37,004 bases of DNA from Candidatus Saccharimonadota bacterium (GTDB lineage: Bacteria > Patescibacteriota > Saccharimonadia > Saccharimonadales > UBA4665): positions 1 through 37,004 of the forward strand of contig JAGQNR010000008.1 of NCBI GenBank assembly GCA_020427985.1. Direction: 5' to 3'. Below the pieces are notes generated by a model. It saw only the letters and a list, made by a program, of their open reading frames with translations, did not search any database and was not told the origin of the DNA. Positions 1 to 7,159 of this stretch are shown here, one piece after another. Both the position numbers and the translations under genes were made by a program. Numbering within the stretch: the first letter of the stretch is position 1; each line of letters starts with the position of its first letter.

Positions 1-2
1 CC

Positions 3-290
3 AAGAAACTTTTTGACATCTACCTAGAAGGCGACATTGAGCAAAACGAGTACCAAGAACGACACGCCGAACTTATGAGTCATAAAAAGTCGCTTGAGGG
101 CAAAATTGAGCATATCGCGGTGCGGGCTGACTTTTGGATTGAACCTATGCGCGATTGGGTCAAAACAGCAATTTCACTCTGTGAAATTGACGAAAACGTG
201 CCACACGAAGCCTTGCGCGAGAGTTTACGCAAAATTGACGGGTTGAACCTGTTGCTGAAAAACAAAAAAGTCATCGCCAGCGATGACTAA
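3..290 (+). CDS. Large serine recombinase, C-terminal end (5' end outside window)
   Basis: The frame is open from the first complete codon at position 3 and stops at 288-290, so the start lies outside the window. The visible 95 residues are charged and helical (KKLFDIYLEGDIEQNEYQER, then a segment ending LLKNKKVIASDD). This looks like the coiled-coil tail that follows the zinc ribbon in large serine recombinases: a 'lyleGdI...ey..r...l' helix, then amphipathic helices. No catalytic residue is visible because the N-terminal domain is missing, so whether the full gene is intact is unknown. An att-like sequence lies about 80 nt downstream (372-393) and resembles the tRNA-Leu end at 2444-2465. 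That fits a recombinase gene sitting at the end of an integrated element. It could be another coiled-coil protein, but the second recombinase nearby makes this reading likely. Confidence 0.55.
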   Translation, partial: KKLFDIYLEGDIEQNEYQERHAELMSHKKSLEGKIEHIAVRADFWIEPMRDWVKTAISLCEIDENVPHEALRESLRKIDGLNLLLKNKKVIASDD

Positions 291-371
291 TTTCCCATTT
301 CCCCTTGAAAAACCCTTGGCTCGCGCTGCGCGCGGCTAAAGGAAAAATTACCCATGCGGGCGACAATTTCC

Positions 372-393
372 AGAAAAATCTCTTTTTGGTGCC
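372..393 (+). repeat. att-like repeat, left copy
   Basis: These 22 bases align without gaps to 2444-2465, with 16 of 22 identical, including an unbroken 9-base match TTTGGTGCC (385-393 versus 2457-2465). The right copy covers the 3' end of tRNA-Leu. Each copy lies just after the 3' end of a serine recombinase gene or remnant. The reading as an attachment-site scar is inference. Confidence 0.4.
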
Positions 394-420
394 CATAAGG
401 TTACTGTTGTTGAACCCGAT

Positions 421-546
421 ATGATACACGGATTGTATCAGTTACTAAGCAATTACGACACCTATCGAGATAGTCTAGAGCGTCTCAAGCAAACACTCAG
501 CGATCTTATCAAGCCAGATAGCGTCCTCAATAACAGCTTTATCTAG
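421..546 (+). CDS. Possible small ORF or coding remnant (41 aa)
   Basis: ATG at 421 opens a 41-residue frame ending at TAG 544-546, MIHGLYQLLSNYDTYRDSLE followed by a helical, lysine-containing tail. The same frame stays open upstream of the ATG (a segment including FPEKSLFGAHKVTVVEPD), so this may be the tail of a broken longer gene. No Shine-Dalgarno sequence is visible. A perfect 7-base inverted repeat (TGATACA/TGTATCA) lies at the start of the frame. I do not recognise the product. The rest of 291-562 holds only the att-like copy at 372-393. Confidence 0.25.
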   Translation: MIHGLYQLLSNYDTYRDSLERLKQTLSDLIKPDSVLNNSFI

Positions 547-562
547 CGTATAATAGCGGTAT

Positions 563-721
563 ATGAGCGACACCGATAACACACCGCAAGAAACGCCACA
601 GGCTCCCATAGAGCCAACACCTCCGCTAGCACCGGAGTCAAAAGTCAGCCAACCCGAACGGGTATCATACGACCCCAATGGCGATAGGTACATACGCACC
701 GACCCTAACGGCGACGAATAA
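563..721 (+). CDS. Small proline-rich hypothetical protein (52 aa)
   Basis: ATG at 563 opens a 52-residue frame to TAA 719-721. The N-terminal half is rich in Pro, Glu and Thr and looks disordered. The C-terminal part repeats a short motif, DPNGDRYIRTDPNGDE, with two DPNGD units seven residues apart. A perfect TATAAT at 549-554 ends 8 nt before the ATG, the spacing seen at many starts in this window, so a leaderless mRNA is expected. No family is recognised. Its position between the two att-like copies suggests cargo of the integrated element. The promoter and in-frame repeat argue that it is real; the short length argues for caution. Confidence 0.45.
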   Translation: MSDTDNTPQETPQAPIEPTPPLAPESKVSQPERVSYDPNGDRYIRTDPNGDE

Positions 722-729
722 GCCCCCCC

Positions 730-885
730 CTACCTACCAAAATCGTGCTGTTTAAAGCAAGTGTAAACGTACGGCTCACCTACATTTTTACGGCTTTCAA
801 AAAATACTTTATTTTCGCCGTTTGACCCAACAAATGCTAACAGGGGTGGACACGAAAAAATTGCCCAACAAGCAATAACAATCAT
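730..885 (-). CDS. Small hydrophobic N-terminus ORF (51 aa)
   Basis: On the minus strand ATG at 885 opens a 51-residue frame ending at TAG 732-730. The first ~20 residues are hydrophobic (MIVIACWAIFSCPPLLAFVG) and the rest is polar, so it could be an exported or membrane-anchored peptide. It begins 45 nt after the Nudix gene stop on the same strand and could be co-transcribed. A possible -10 (TATAAC) lies about 15 nt upstream. The stop abuts an eight-C run (723-730). No homologous family is recognised. Confidence 0.35.
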   Translation of the reverse strand: MIVIACWAIFSCPPLLAFVGSNGENKVFFESRKNVGEPYVYTCFKQHDFGR

Positions 886-930
886 AACAGAGGTAGCGTT
901 GTTATACTTGTTGGCTAAAAACCAGTTTTG

Positions 931-1344
931 TTAGTCGATTAAATCTTTTTGTTTAAGCAGTGGCATTACGTCGTGCTCAAAAATAGACCCCATTTTCACG
1001 CCCGTTGTTTGACTGTTTACCCACATCACTTCTTCAACTTCGCTCGTAGGTACTGGCTCGCCAGAGGCGTTATTGACCAAGAACACTTCCATTTCAACTA
1101 CTTTCGACTCATTACCAGCGGCTTGTGCCGTAAATGTTCCAATTTGTTCGACGTCTTGTTCTTCGACGCTCATTTGGACTTCTTCCATTAGCTCCCGTAT
1201 CAGTGCTTGCACGGCTGTTTCGCCGAGCTCAAGCTTACCGCCTGGTGCTACAAATACGTCTTTACCTTGTGCTCTTGTAACTAAAAAATGGCGGTCTTTG
1301 ATAATGACGCCGCCTGCTTTGTGAATATCGACTTGTTCGCTCAT
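931..1344 (-). CDS. Nudix hydrolase (137 aa)
   Basis: Nudix enzymes hydrolyse a nucleoside diphosphate linked to another moiety, often to clean up damaged nucleotides. The Nudix box is clear at residues 36-58: G-x5-E-x7-REL-x-EE (GKLELGETAVQALIRELMEE). The usual glycine after the EE pair is Gln. Substrate cannot be deduced. The start at 1344 (MSEQVDIH) is chosen because TATAAT at 1357-1352 ends 7 nt upstream; a further in-frame ATG at 1353 overlaps that hexamer. The gene is divergent from the recombinase remnant at 1445 and lies between the two att-like copies, so it may be cargo. Family confidence is high; role is unknown. Confidence 0.85.
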   Translation of the reverse strand: MSEQVDIHKAGGVIIKDRHFLVTRAQGKDVFVAPGGKLELGETAVQALIRELMEEVQMSVEEQDVEQIGTFTAQAAGNESKVVEMEVFLVNNASGEPVPTSEVEEVMWVNSQTTGVKMGSIFEHDVMPLLKQKDLID

Positions 1345-2412
1345 AAGTTCCATTATATCACTACTTAAAACGGTTAAAATCGCCACAGTCGTACATATAC
1401 CAAAAAACGGTTGAACCCATAAGCTAGACGGTATAATTACACGTATGGCAAGTGATAAAAAGACAAGGCGTAAACACGAGCGTATACCCGTCAGCCAAGA
1501 ACAGCTACGCAAAACTCAAGCGATAGTAGACGCTAGTCTTAAAGACAATCCCGATATGTTCAACTTGCCCGTGAGTAAACACAGTGTAGAGCTACTGACC
1601 GACTATTTTGTCAAGACGAAAGCCGACACTACTCGCATATTACCGAAAGAGAAACGCCGTTATGTTATCTACTGTCGCAAGTCTACCGACGACGAAAGTA
1701 AACAAGTCCGCTCGCTCGACGACCAAGAAAAAGAGTGTCTAGAGCTTGCCGAACAGCTCGATATCAAAGTGCGAAAAGAGAACATTTTTAGAGAAAGTGC
1801 GTCAGCTCATTAAAAAGGGCAAAAATAAGGGTAGTTACACTATTCGCTACTACTGTCGTAATCGGGCAAGTTGTGAGCGACACCTCAAGAAAGACGAGTG
1901 TATAGCCAAGTACGGCAGGGTGCTACCAAAAAGCGTCAGGCTTAAAACTATTGCCCCAGCTATCGAGGACACGCTACGCCACTTGACTAAGAACACCGTC
2001 GAGGCTCATAAGCGGTACATTGAACGCCTAGAGCAACAAATTATCGTCAATAAAGCCATAGCCGAACGCAAGTTACGACAAGCGACTACCGATGTAAAGA
2101 AACAACAAGTCGAGTATGATAAGTACCTCAATCTACATCTCAACCATACGTCGGACTACAACAAGTATCACAAGGGTAAACTAGAGCAAACAGAGACACT
2201 ACTAAACGCCTACCGAGCGACACAAGAGCAATCCAAGAAATATTTAGCAAAACTAAAAGAGCCGTTACCAACCCGTGAACAGTTTGTTGAACTCGTCAAT
2301 TCGTATCTTAAAATCGCAACTACAACGCAGGATTTGGTCGAGGAGGACGCAGTGTACAACGAGGTTGTGTTGAACCTTCGAGTTCGAGACGACGTCGTAT
2401 CTGTTATAAAGC

Positions 2413-2444
2413 TAAATCCACCATATGATTTAATGGTGGATTTA
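2413..2444. repeat. Perfect 12-bp inverted repeat beside tRNA-Leu
   Basis: Arms 2413-2424 (TAAATCCACCAT) and 2433-2444 (ATGGTGGATTTA) are perfectly complementary around an 8-base loop. The repeat lies inside the end of the recombinase remnant, 15 bases from the tRNA 3' end. No T-run follows on either strand, so a terminator is unlikely. A recombinase or regulator binding site next to the attachment site is possible. Confidence 0.6.
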
Positions 2445-2465
2445 GAGAAAATTACATTTGGTGCC
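2444..2465 (+). repeat. att-like repeat, right copy, overlapping tRNA-Leu 3' end
   Basis: This is the partner of 372-393 (16/22 identical). It covers the encoded CCA and the last acceptor bases of the tRNA, a classic integration target. The recombinase remnant overlaps it. The 9-base core TTTGGTGCC at 2457-2465 would be the crossover region if the interpretation holds. Confidence 0.4.
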
Positions 2466-2542
2466 GGGAAGAGGACTTGAACCTCCATGGGTTTCCCCGC
2501 TGGCTCCTAAAACCAGTGCGTCTACCATTTCGCCATCCCGGC
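2459..2542 (-). tRNA. tRNA-Leu(UAG)
   Basis: The minus strand folds as a class II tRNA of 84 nt. The acceptor arms GCCGGGA / TCCCGGC pair fully, followed by discriminator A and an encoded CCA. The anticodon stem is CTGGT/GCCAG with loop TTTAGGA, giving anticodon UAG. A long variable arm (GGGGAAACCC) and the T-loop TTCAAGT are present. A -10 (TACAAT, 2558-2553) with a TTTTAA-type -35 17 bp upstream lies ahead of the 5' end. The 3' end is overlapped by the recombinase remnant on the opposite strand. Confidence 0.95.
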
Positions 2543-2670
2543 GTACACTTACATTGTAGAGGTTCAAGGGCTATTTTAAAAGAGGACTTGGTCACCTTCG
2601 ACGACCCGTCGCAACATCTTCACAAACGAATCTGCAAGAGTTGACTCCCGAATCTCTAAGGTCCTAGAAA

Positions 2671-2772
2671 TTACGCAAATAGCCACCACAAAGTTATAAA
2701 TACAGCGAAAATCACTGAGGCAACAAGAAGAAACAATACTATCTTACGATTTTTAGCTCTCACATCCTTCAT
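2671..2772 (-). CDS. Small single-span membrane protein (33 aa)
   Basis: ATG at 2772 opens a 33-residue frame ending at TAA 2673-2671. A basic head (MKDVRAKNRK) precedes one hydrophobic span (IVLFLLVASVIFAVFITLWW), giving a predicted N-in membrane peptide. An AAAGGA Shine-Dalgarno sequence sits about 8 nt upstream and a TATAAT at 2803-2798 lies behind it, so it has its own expression signals just downstream of rsmD. No known family is recognised. Between it and the tRNA (2543-2670) there is an open minus frame with a possible GTG start that ends LRRVVEGDQVLF; I could not support it as a gene. Confidence 0.5.
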   Translation of the reverse strand: MKDVRAKNRKIVLFLLVASVIFAVFITLWWLFA

Positions 2773-2813
2773 CAAACTATCCTTTCTTTACGCAAGTATT
2801 ATACACGAAATGA

Positions 2814-3359
2814 CTATGTGGTCGCTACCGGACTTCTGCGGTAAAAAACAAGCTGAATGTCACCCAGTGGCTTGACACTCAGTCGCTCTAGCCCGCCCAA
2901 ATCTCGCACCGCCTCACTTCCCGGCCAAGACAGCACAAACAAACCTCCTTGCACCACATGCACTCCTAGTCGCTCAATTACATCTGGTCGAATGTCGTCA
3001 TACGGTGGGTCTGCTACCACAATGTCATACTGTTTTGACTGATTATTGCGCGACCAACCACTGGTGTTTTTGCGCAGCAACGTGATACTGTCTTCAAGCC
3101 CTAACTCCTTGATAGCACGAGAGACAGACTTTACCGCTTCAACATCAATATCAATCGCTGTGACATGCTTGGCACCACGACTGATTGCTTCGATAGCAAC
3201 GGCTCCACTGCCTGTGTATGCATCGAGTAGGGTTAACCCACCAATATCACCTAGTGCGTTAAATATCGCGCCTCGCGCCTTCTCGCTCATCGGATGAGTC
3301 CGGTGAGTGCGCGGACTATCAAATATACGACCGCCCAGGTAGCCGGCTATCACTCTCAT
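2814..3359 (-). CDS. rsmD: 16S rRNA (guanine-N2) methyltransferase RsmD
   Basis: RsmD methylates G966 of 16S rRNA using S-adenosylmethionine. The 181-residue protein has the family's N-terminal signature (MRVIAGYLGGR...PMSEKARGAIFNAL), an AdoMet-binding loop LLDAYTGSGAVAIEA at residues 44-58 and the catalytic DPPY at 117-120. Length matches the family. The start at 3359 overlaps the upstream gene's stop as ATGA, indicating translational coupling. A longer frame upstream of this ATG is shadow sequence. The recG - PLC-like - rsmD order suggests one transcript. Confidence 0.93.
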   Translation of the reverse strand: MRVIAGYLGGRIFDSPRTHRTHPMSEKARGAIFNALGDIGGLTLLDAYTGSGAVAIEAISRGAKHVTAIDIDVEAVKSVSRAIKELGLEDSITLLRKNTSGWSRNNQSKQYDIVVADPPYDDIRPDVIERLGVHVVQGGLFVLSWPGSEAVRDLGGLERLSVKPLGDIQLVFYRRSPVATT

Positions 3360-4213
3360 GGTTTCTCCTGCGCTTCCTGCAGTGCCGCATACCAAATAGT
3401 TGCCAATGTACCGATAAGCACCGGTAGTAGTTCCTTGCGAACTGTTTTTGCAAGTGCTGGCGTCCAACCAACCTGGTAAAAACGTTCGTATAGCTTCAAT
3501 TCAACAATTTTTTCAACTTGGTGCTGAAAATACTGTCTCACACCTTTCGACTCAATGACCTTGCTTTCGTCCTTGTCAATAACAACCCGGCTCATCCGAA
3601 GAGGCAGTGCAATAATTGTGACCCCCCATTCAAACGCAAAATGAGTTGCCAACAAGCCCTTATCACCCCACATTTGCCAGTTATTTTTCATTTTTTCTGA
3701 TATTGTGTCGCCGTGCATTAGTATTTTTTCTTTTGGCGTTACACGGCTTTCAATACTTGAACCACCACGCAAACGAATCAATTCTTGTTCGTATGGATAA
3801 TGATGCGCAGGCGTCAGCCCATCGACAACAGCATGAGCAAGCCAGGCCGCCTCAAAACCTGCACGAGTTTTGTTCTGAGTCCGCAACGAAGTAACTAGCT
3901 CACAATAATGTGACTCGATGATTTCAAGTAACTGAGTATCGTCCTCGTCGTGTGGGTTCAAAAAATGCCAAGGCTCGTCTTGAGCGGGTGTTTTGCGTTT
4001 GATGCCATCAGGCCCATCCATGCCTTCGAACGCTAGTATCTGTTTTCTGTCTGGAAACAACTTTATACTATCTTCGCTAGCATGTTGTCGAACCTTAGCA
4101 TAAGCAATTCTGTCAATTTTTTGATGTGCGCTTACCCAGGTATCTAATAACTTCAACGCCCGTAACGTAGACCCAGCGTACATTAGAAGTTCACTCCATG
4201 TAATACATTGCAT
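3356..4213 (-). CDS. Zinc-dependent phospholipase C / S1-P1 nuclease-like protein
   Basis: This 285-residue protein shows the zinc-hydrolase pattern of the phospholipase C/S1-P1 superfamily: an early His in SAHQKIDRIAY (His30), PWHFLNP (His83), then the core H-x3-D-x5-HH of LAHAVVDGLTPAHHYP (His127, Asp131, His137-138) and WGDKGLLATHFAFEW. The C-terminal helix (TLATIWYAAL) also resembles the family. Length is close to the ~245-285 residues usual for bacterial members. No signal peptide is seen, although these enzymes are usually secreted. Start 4213 lies 22 nt after the recG stop; ATG 4183 is an alternative with GGAG about 10 nt upstream. The stop overlaps the rsmD start by 4 nt. The fold is fairly likely; substrate is unknown. 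Confidence 0.65.
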   Translation of the reverse strand: MQCITWSELLMYAGSTLRALKLLDTWVSAHQKIDRIAYAKVRQHASEDSIKLFPDRKQILAFEGMDGPDGIKRKTPAQDEPWHFLNPHDEDDTQLLEIIESHYCELVTSLRTQNKTRAGFEAAWLAHAVVDGLTPAHHYPYEQELIRLRGGSSIESRVTPKEKILMHGDTISEKMKNNWQMWGDKGLLATHFAFEWGVTIIALPLRMSRVVIDKDESKVIESKGVRQYFQHQVEKIVELKLYERFYQVGWTPALAKTVRKELLPVLIGTLATIWYAALQEAQEKP

Positions 4214-4235
4214 CCAGTGGTAGCTACTTTTGGCT

Positions 4236-6272
4236 CTAGTTCAAATTGGTGACAGCACGAAGTCGTGTAACACGTTGGCATAGTTCTTTATATTGTACCA
4301 GCTTCTCACCCTTATCTACGAATGTCTGAGCGGCCTGTTTGGCGCGAGCTATTAGTTCTACATCAGTTAGTTTAGCTATGCGTAGGTCCAGCTCGCCGTG
4401 TTGCATAGCCCCGTAAATCGCCCCTGGCCCACGTAACTCAAGGTCAAGTTCAGCTAGCTTAAAGCCGTCTTGGCTCGACTCAATTGCCCGAAGCCGACGT
4501 GTAGCTGGCTTGCTATCACTGAGCACCAAATAGCAATGTGATTGGTGCTTGCCGCGGCCCACGCGGCCGCGCAGCTGATGCAGCTGTGCCAGCCCAAAAC
4601 GCTCGGCCGACTCGATCACCATGACTGTCGCATTGGGAACATCGACCCCCACTTCAATTACGGTCGTCGCTACCAACATTTGAATGTTTCCGGCCGCAAA
4701 ATGATTCATAATAGTGTCTTTTTCGGCAGACTTCATCTTGCCGTGCAGCAGCCCTACCTTATAGCCTGCCAGAATTCCTTTGCTGAGTTCTGCGTAAACA
4801 CTTTCGGCCGATTTGCCTTCTACAAGCGTCGATTCGGTCACGAGCGGACAGACGACATACACCTGACGTCCAGCGTCCATTTCACCGCGGATGTCATCGT
4901 ACAATCTGTTCCGTTTCACTTGGGATATAATTTTTGTAAGAATCGGCAACCGGCCACCTGGCTTGGTCTTGAGTACCGATATATCCAATTCGCCATACAG
5001 CGTGAGGGCTAGACTACGTGGTATTGGCGTGGCCGTTAGGCTGAGCACATGTGGCATATGTCCGGCTTTAGCCATCAGGCTCTTTCGTTGCTCGACGCCA
5101 AAGCGGTGCTGTTCGTCGACGACAATAAGCCCCAATCGGTGCATATCGACGGTCTCTTGAAATAAAGCGTGAGTACCCACGAGTAGTTTTGCTTGGCCCT
5201 TTGCAATGGCCACTTGTGTCTTCTTTTTTTGCGCTGCAGAAAGTCCGCCAACCAACAGCAACACTTCATCCTGAAGCCCAAGTGGCTTCAAAAGCTTGTA
5301 CAATGTTTCGGCGTGCTGGCGAGCCAGCAACTCAGTCGGCGCCATTACCGCCACCTGATAGCCCTGACGCATGACCATAAGCGCCGCCATGGCTGCGACC
5401 ACTGTCTTACCCGCCCCTACATCGCCCTCAACCAACCGATTCATAGGGTGTTTGGCTGTCATATCTTGATATATCTGCCAAACCACTCGCCGCTGATCAT
5501 CGGTCAGCTGAAACGGCAATTTACCCACAAACTCCCTCGCCAGCCGTTCATCAAAACTGATGGCCAGTGAGTGTTCACTGACGACCTCTTGCTTGTTGAG
5601 TAGACTGGCGAGACTGAGTTCAAACACTTCCTCAAACCCAAGTCGTCGACGCGCTGCAGCCAACTGCTCGCGCGATTGTGGATAATGCATCGCTTCGGTC
5701 GCTTCTGCCCGAGACAAAAGTTTTTCATCTGTTAGCATCCACCCCGGTAGTGTTTCAGACAGCTGCCTGAGCGACGGCACACATGCGCCAATGAGCTTGC
5801 GAATCTGGTTGGTACTAATTGCCTTGGATTGGCGGTAGACCGGTACAATGCGTGCTGTGTTAAGCGGAAAGTCCTTTACTAGCTCAGCACTCGGGTTGAT
5901 TACCTGAAACCGCTGGTGGCTTAACTCATAGATACCGCTAATGTAGTATTCCTGACCAGGCTTAAGGGCGCCGGCACGGTAGGGTTGGTTAAACCACACC
6001 ACCCGCACGCTGCCGCTGTCGTCACTAAATACTGCCTCAGTGATGTGCATGCCTCGGCGTACATAGCGACCAGTCGCCTGTTTCAATACAGCCTTGATAG
6101 TCACCGGTCCCGGCTTTAGCTGACTGACCTGAGACACTTCAGAATAGTCCTCGTACCGCCGCGGTAGATAGTCGACGAGATCAAAGACCGTCTTAATGCC
6201 CAGTGCCCGCAGACCCTGTGCCACCGCCGGCCCGACCCCCTTCACTACCTCAATATCATCTGTCAGCTTCAT
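4236..6272 (-). CDS. recG: ATP-dependent DNA helicase RecG
   Basis: RecG remodels stalled replication forks and Holliday junctions. The 678-residue protein is full length. It has an N-terminal wedge/OB region (DYLPRRYEDYSEV; later FNQPYRAGALKPGQEYYISG), Walker A GDVGAGKT at 283-290, the RecG-type DEQH box (VVDEQHRFG), the SLTATPIPR motif, and helicase C motifs ending QLRGRVGRG. The start at 6272 is supported by TATACT at 6285-6280, 7 nt before ATG, predicting a leaderless transcript. It heads the recG - PLC-like - rsmD run. Confidence 0.97.
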   Translation of the reverse strand: MKLTDDIEVVKGVGPAVAQGLRALGIKTVFDLVDYLPRRYEDYSEVSQVSQLKPGPVTIKAVLKQATGRYVRRGMHITEAVFSDDSGSVRVVWFNQPYRAGALKPGQEYYISGIYELSHQRFQVINPSAELVKDFPLNTARIVPVYRQSKAISTNQIRKLIGACVPSLRQLSETLPGWMLTDEKLLSRAEATEAMHYPQSREQLAAARRRLGFEEVFELSLASLLNKQEVVSEHSLAISFDERLAREFVGKLPFQLTDDQRRVVWQIYQDMTAKHPMNRLVEGDVGAGKTVVAAMAALMVMRQGYQVAVMAPTELLARQHAETLYKLLKPLGLQDEVLLLVGGLSAAQKKKTQVAIAKGQAKLLVGTHALFQETVDMHRLGLIVVDEQHRFGVEQRKSLMAKAGHMPHVLSLTATPIPRSLALTLYGELDISVLKTKPGGRLPILTKIISQVKRNRLYDDIRGEMDAGRQVYVVCPLVTESTLVEGKSAESVYAELSKGILAGYKVGLLHGKMKSAEKDTIMNHFAAGNIQMLVATTVIEVGVDVPNATVMVIESAERFGLAQLHQLRGRVGRGKHQSHCYLVLSDSKPATRRLRAIESSQDGFKLAELDLELRGPGAIYGAMQHGELDLRIAKLTDVELIARAKQAAQTFVDKGEKLVQYKELCQRVTRLRAVTNLN

Positions 6273-6312
6273 CTATCTCAGTATACTGCACGCCATTACG
6301 TGTTGCAGATAG

Positions 6313-7125
6313 CTAGGCCTTTTTGATAGCTCCAATCATAAATCTGGTCTGCTTATCAGTGGTACTAGCTGCCTTCTGTACACATTTCGAAATTGGACTT
6401 TTCGCTGCTGGTGTAGGCTGATTTGCACTTTCTGCTATTGTCAAAGCGTGTTTCAGCTCATAGTGCAGCATTTCTCTTTCCGAATTATCACATCGCCTTG
6501 CTAACAAACTGCACGTGTCAACTTTCGCATGTATGTCTCTTGTGCACTTGTGGCCTCCTCTCTCAACCAAGACACGTATAAACTTCCTAGCCGAGGGTTT
6601 GGCGCGAGCGTATGAAAAAAGTTAACTCCAGAAACTGAGAGAGAGTGGCTGCAAAAGTAATGGCATTAATATCTTGGACTGCGCTCGTTTGTTTTGGCAA
6701 TACCAGCTGAAGCACGCTAACGCCCCTCTTTTTTGCTCACTCACATCATCTAGGTCATCTATAAGTATAAGACTCCCCAGAAAATTAGCGAGCCGCGACT
6801 TCTTTTTGTCGTCCTTATCTGCCGTTAACAGAATCATCCGATATGTATAGTCTAAGCCGCTATTCTCATCTGCACCGGTATTGTAATCTGGCAATCGATA
6901 GACTTTTCCTTCTAGAACTATTACGCCAGTCCCAAGCAAATCCCTATTGATAGCCGCGCGTACTTGTTCTATTCCTGTTAAGTTTGTTGTCTGATTATGG
7001 GCACGGGCTTTAACAGCCAAACCACTAATAACCAGTCGGGTGGCGTCATAAGACAGCAGTCTTCGGGCCGATTGTTCGATATGAGGGCGAAAGTTTCGAA
7101 GCTTGGTGAGCCTGGAATCATATAC
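6313..7125 (-). pseudogene. Unknown gene split across frames (probable frameshifts)
   Basis: One frame runs from about 7125 to 6622 (VYDSRLTKLRNFRPHIEQSA... to DDLDDVSEQ) but has no ATG or GTG; the first usual start is TTG at 7020. At an A6 run on the minus strand (6734-6729) the better-looking continuation moves to the -1 frame: KKRGVSVLQLVLPKQTSAVQ, then DINAITFAATLSQFLEL and ETYMRKLTRAV, stopping at 6501. A third frame (to 6313) then gives MLHYELKHALTIAESAN and a Lys-rich tail. I read this as one gene broken by two frameshifts; a single A error or programmed slippage at the A6 run is the alternative. It starts 34 nt after the gatD stop. No domain is recognised. Confidence 0.5.
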
Positions 7126-7159
7126 TTATCCTATTCTACGCGACTGACAACTCAAAGTG

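Larger units (their letters stand above)
1445..2480 (+). pseudogene. Large serine recombinase, internally deleted and frameshifted
   Basis: The N-terminal piece (1445-1813, 122 aa) has a ~70-residue basic leader and then the start of a resolvase domain: RRYVIYCRKSTDDE with the catalytic Ser, then SLDDQEKECLELA and FRESASAH. It stops at TAA there. A second frame, entered near 1800, encodes half a zinc ribbon (YYCRNRASCERHLKKDEC), a long coiled coil and a C-terminal tail ending at 2480. Missing are most of the resolvase domain, the recombinase DNA-binding domain and the first Cys pair of the ribbon. An internal deletion joined the two ends out of frame. TATAAT at 1432-1437 lies 7 nt before the ATG. 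The 3' end runs 22 bases into tRNA-Leu. The product cannot be an active integrase. Confidence 0.8.

Noticed and set aside
475-699. Minus-strand 74-aa ORF rich in Gly/Ser
   Set aside because: It is the antisense shadow of the proline-rich plus-strand ORF at 563-721, which has the promoter.
2543-2670. Minus-strand GTG-start frame ending LRRVVEGDQVLF beside the tRNA
   Set aside because: It looks protein-like, but it has no ATG, no ribosome site and overlaps the 33-aa membrane ORF; support is too weak to call.
4542-5012. Plus-strand 156-aa ORF inside recG
   Set aside because: It lies entirely antisense to the conserved helicase domain, has no recognisable motif and no promoter; it is a shadow frame.
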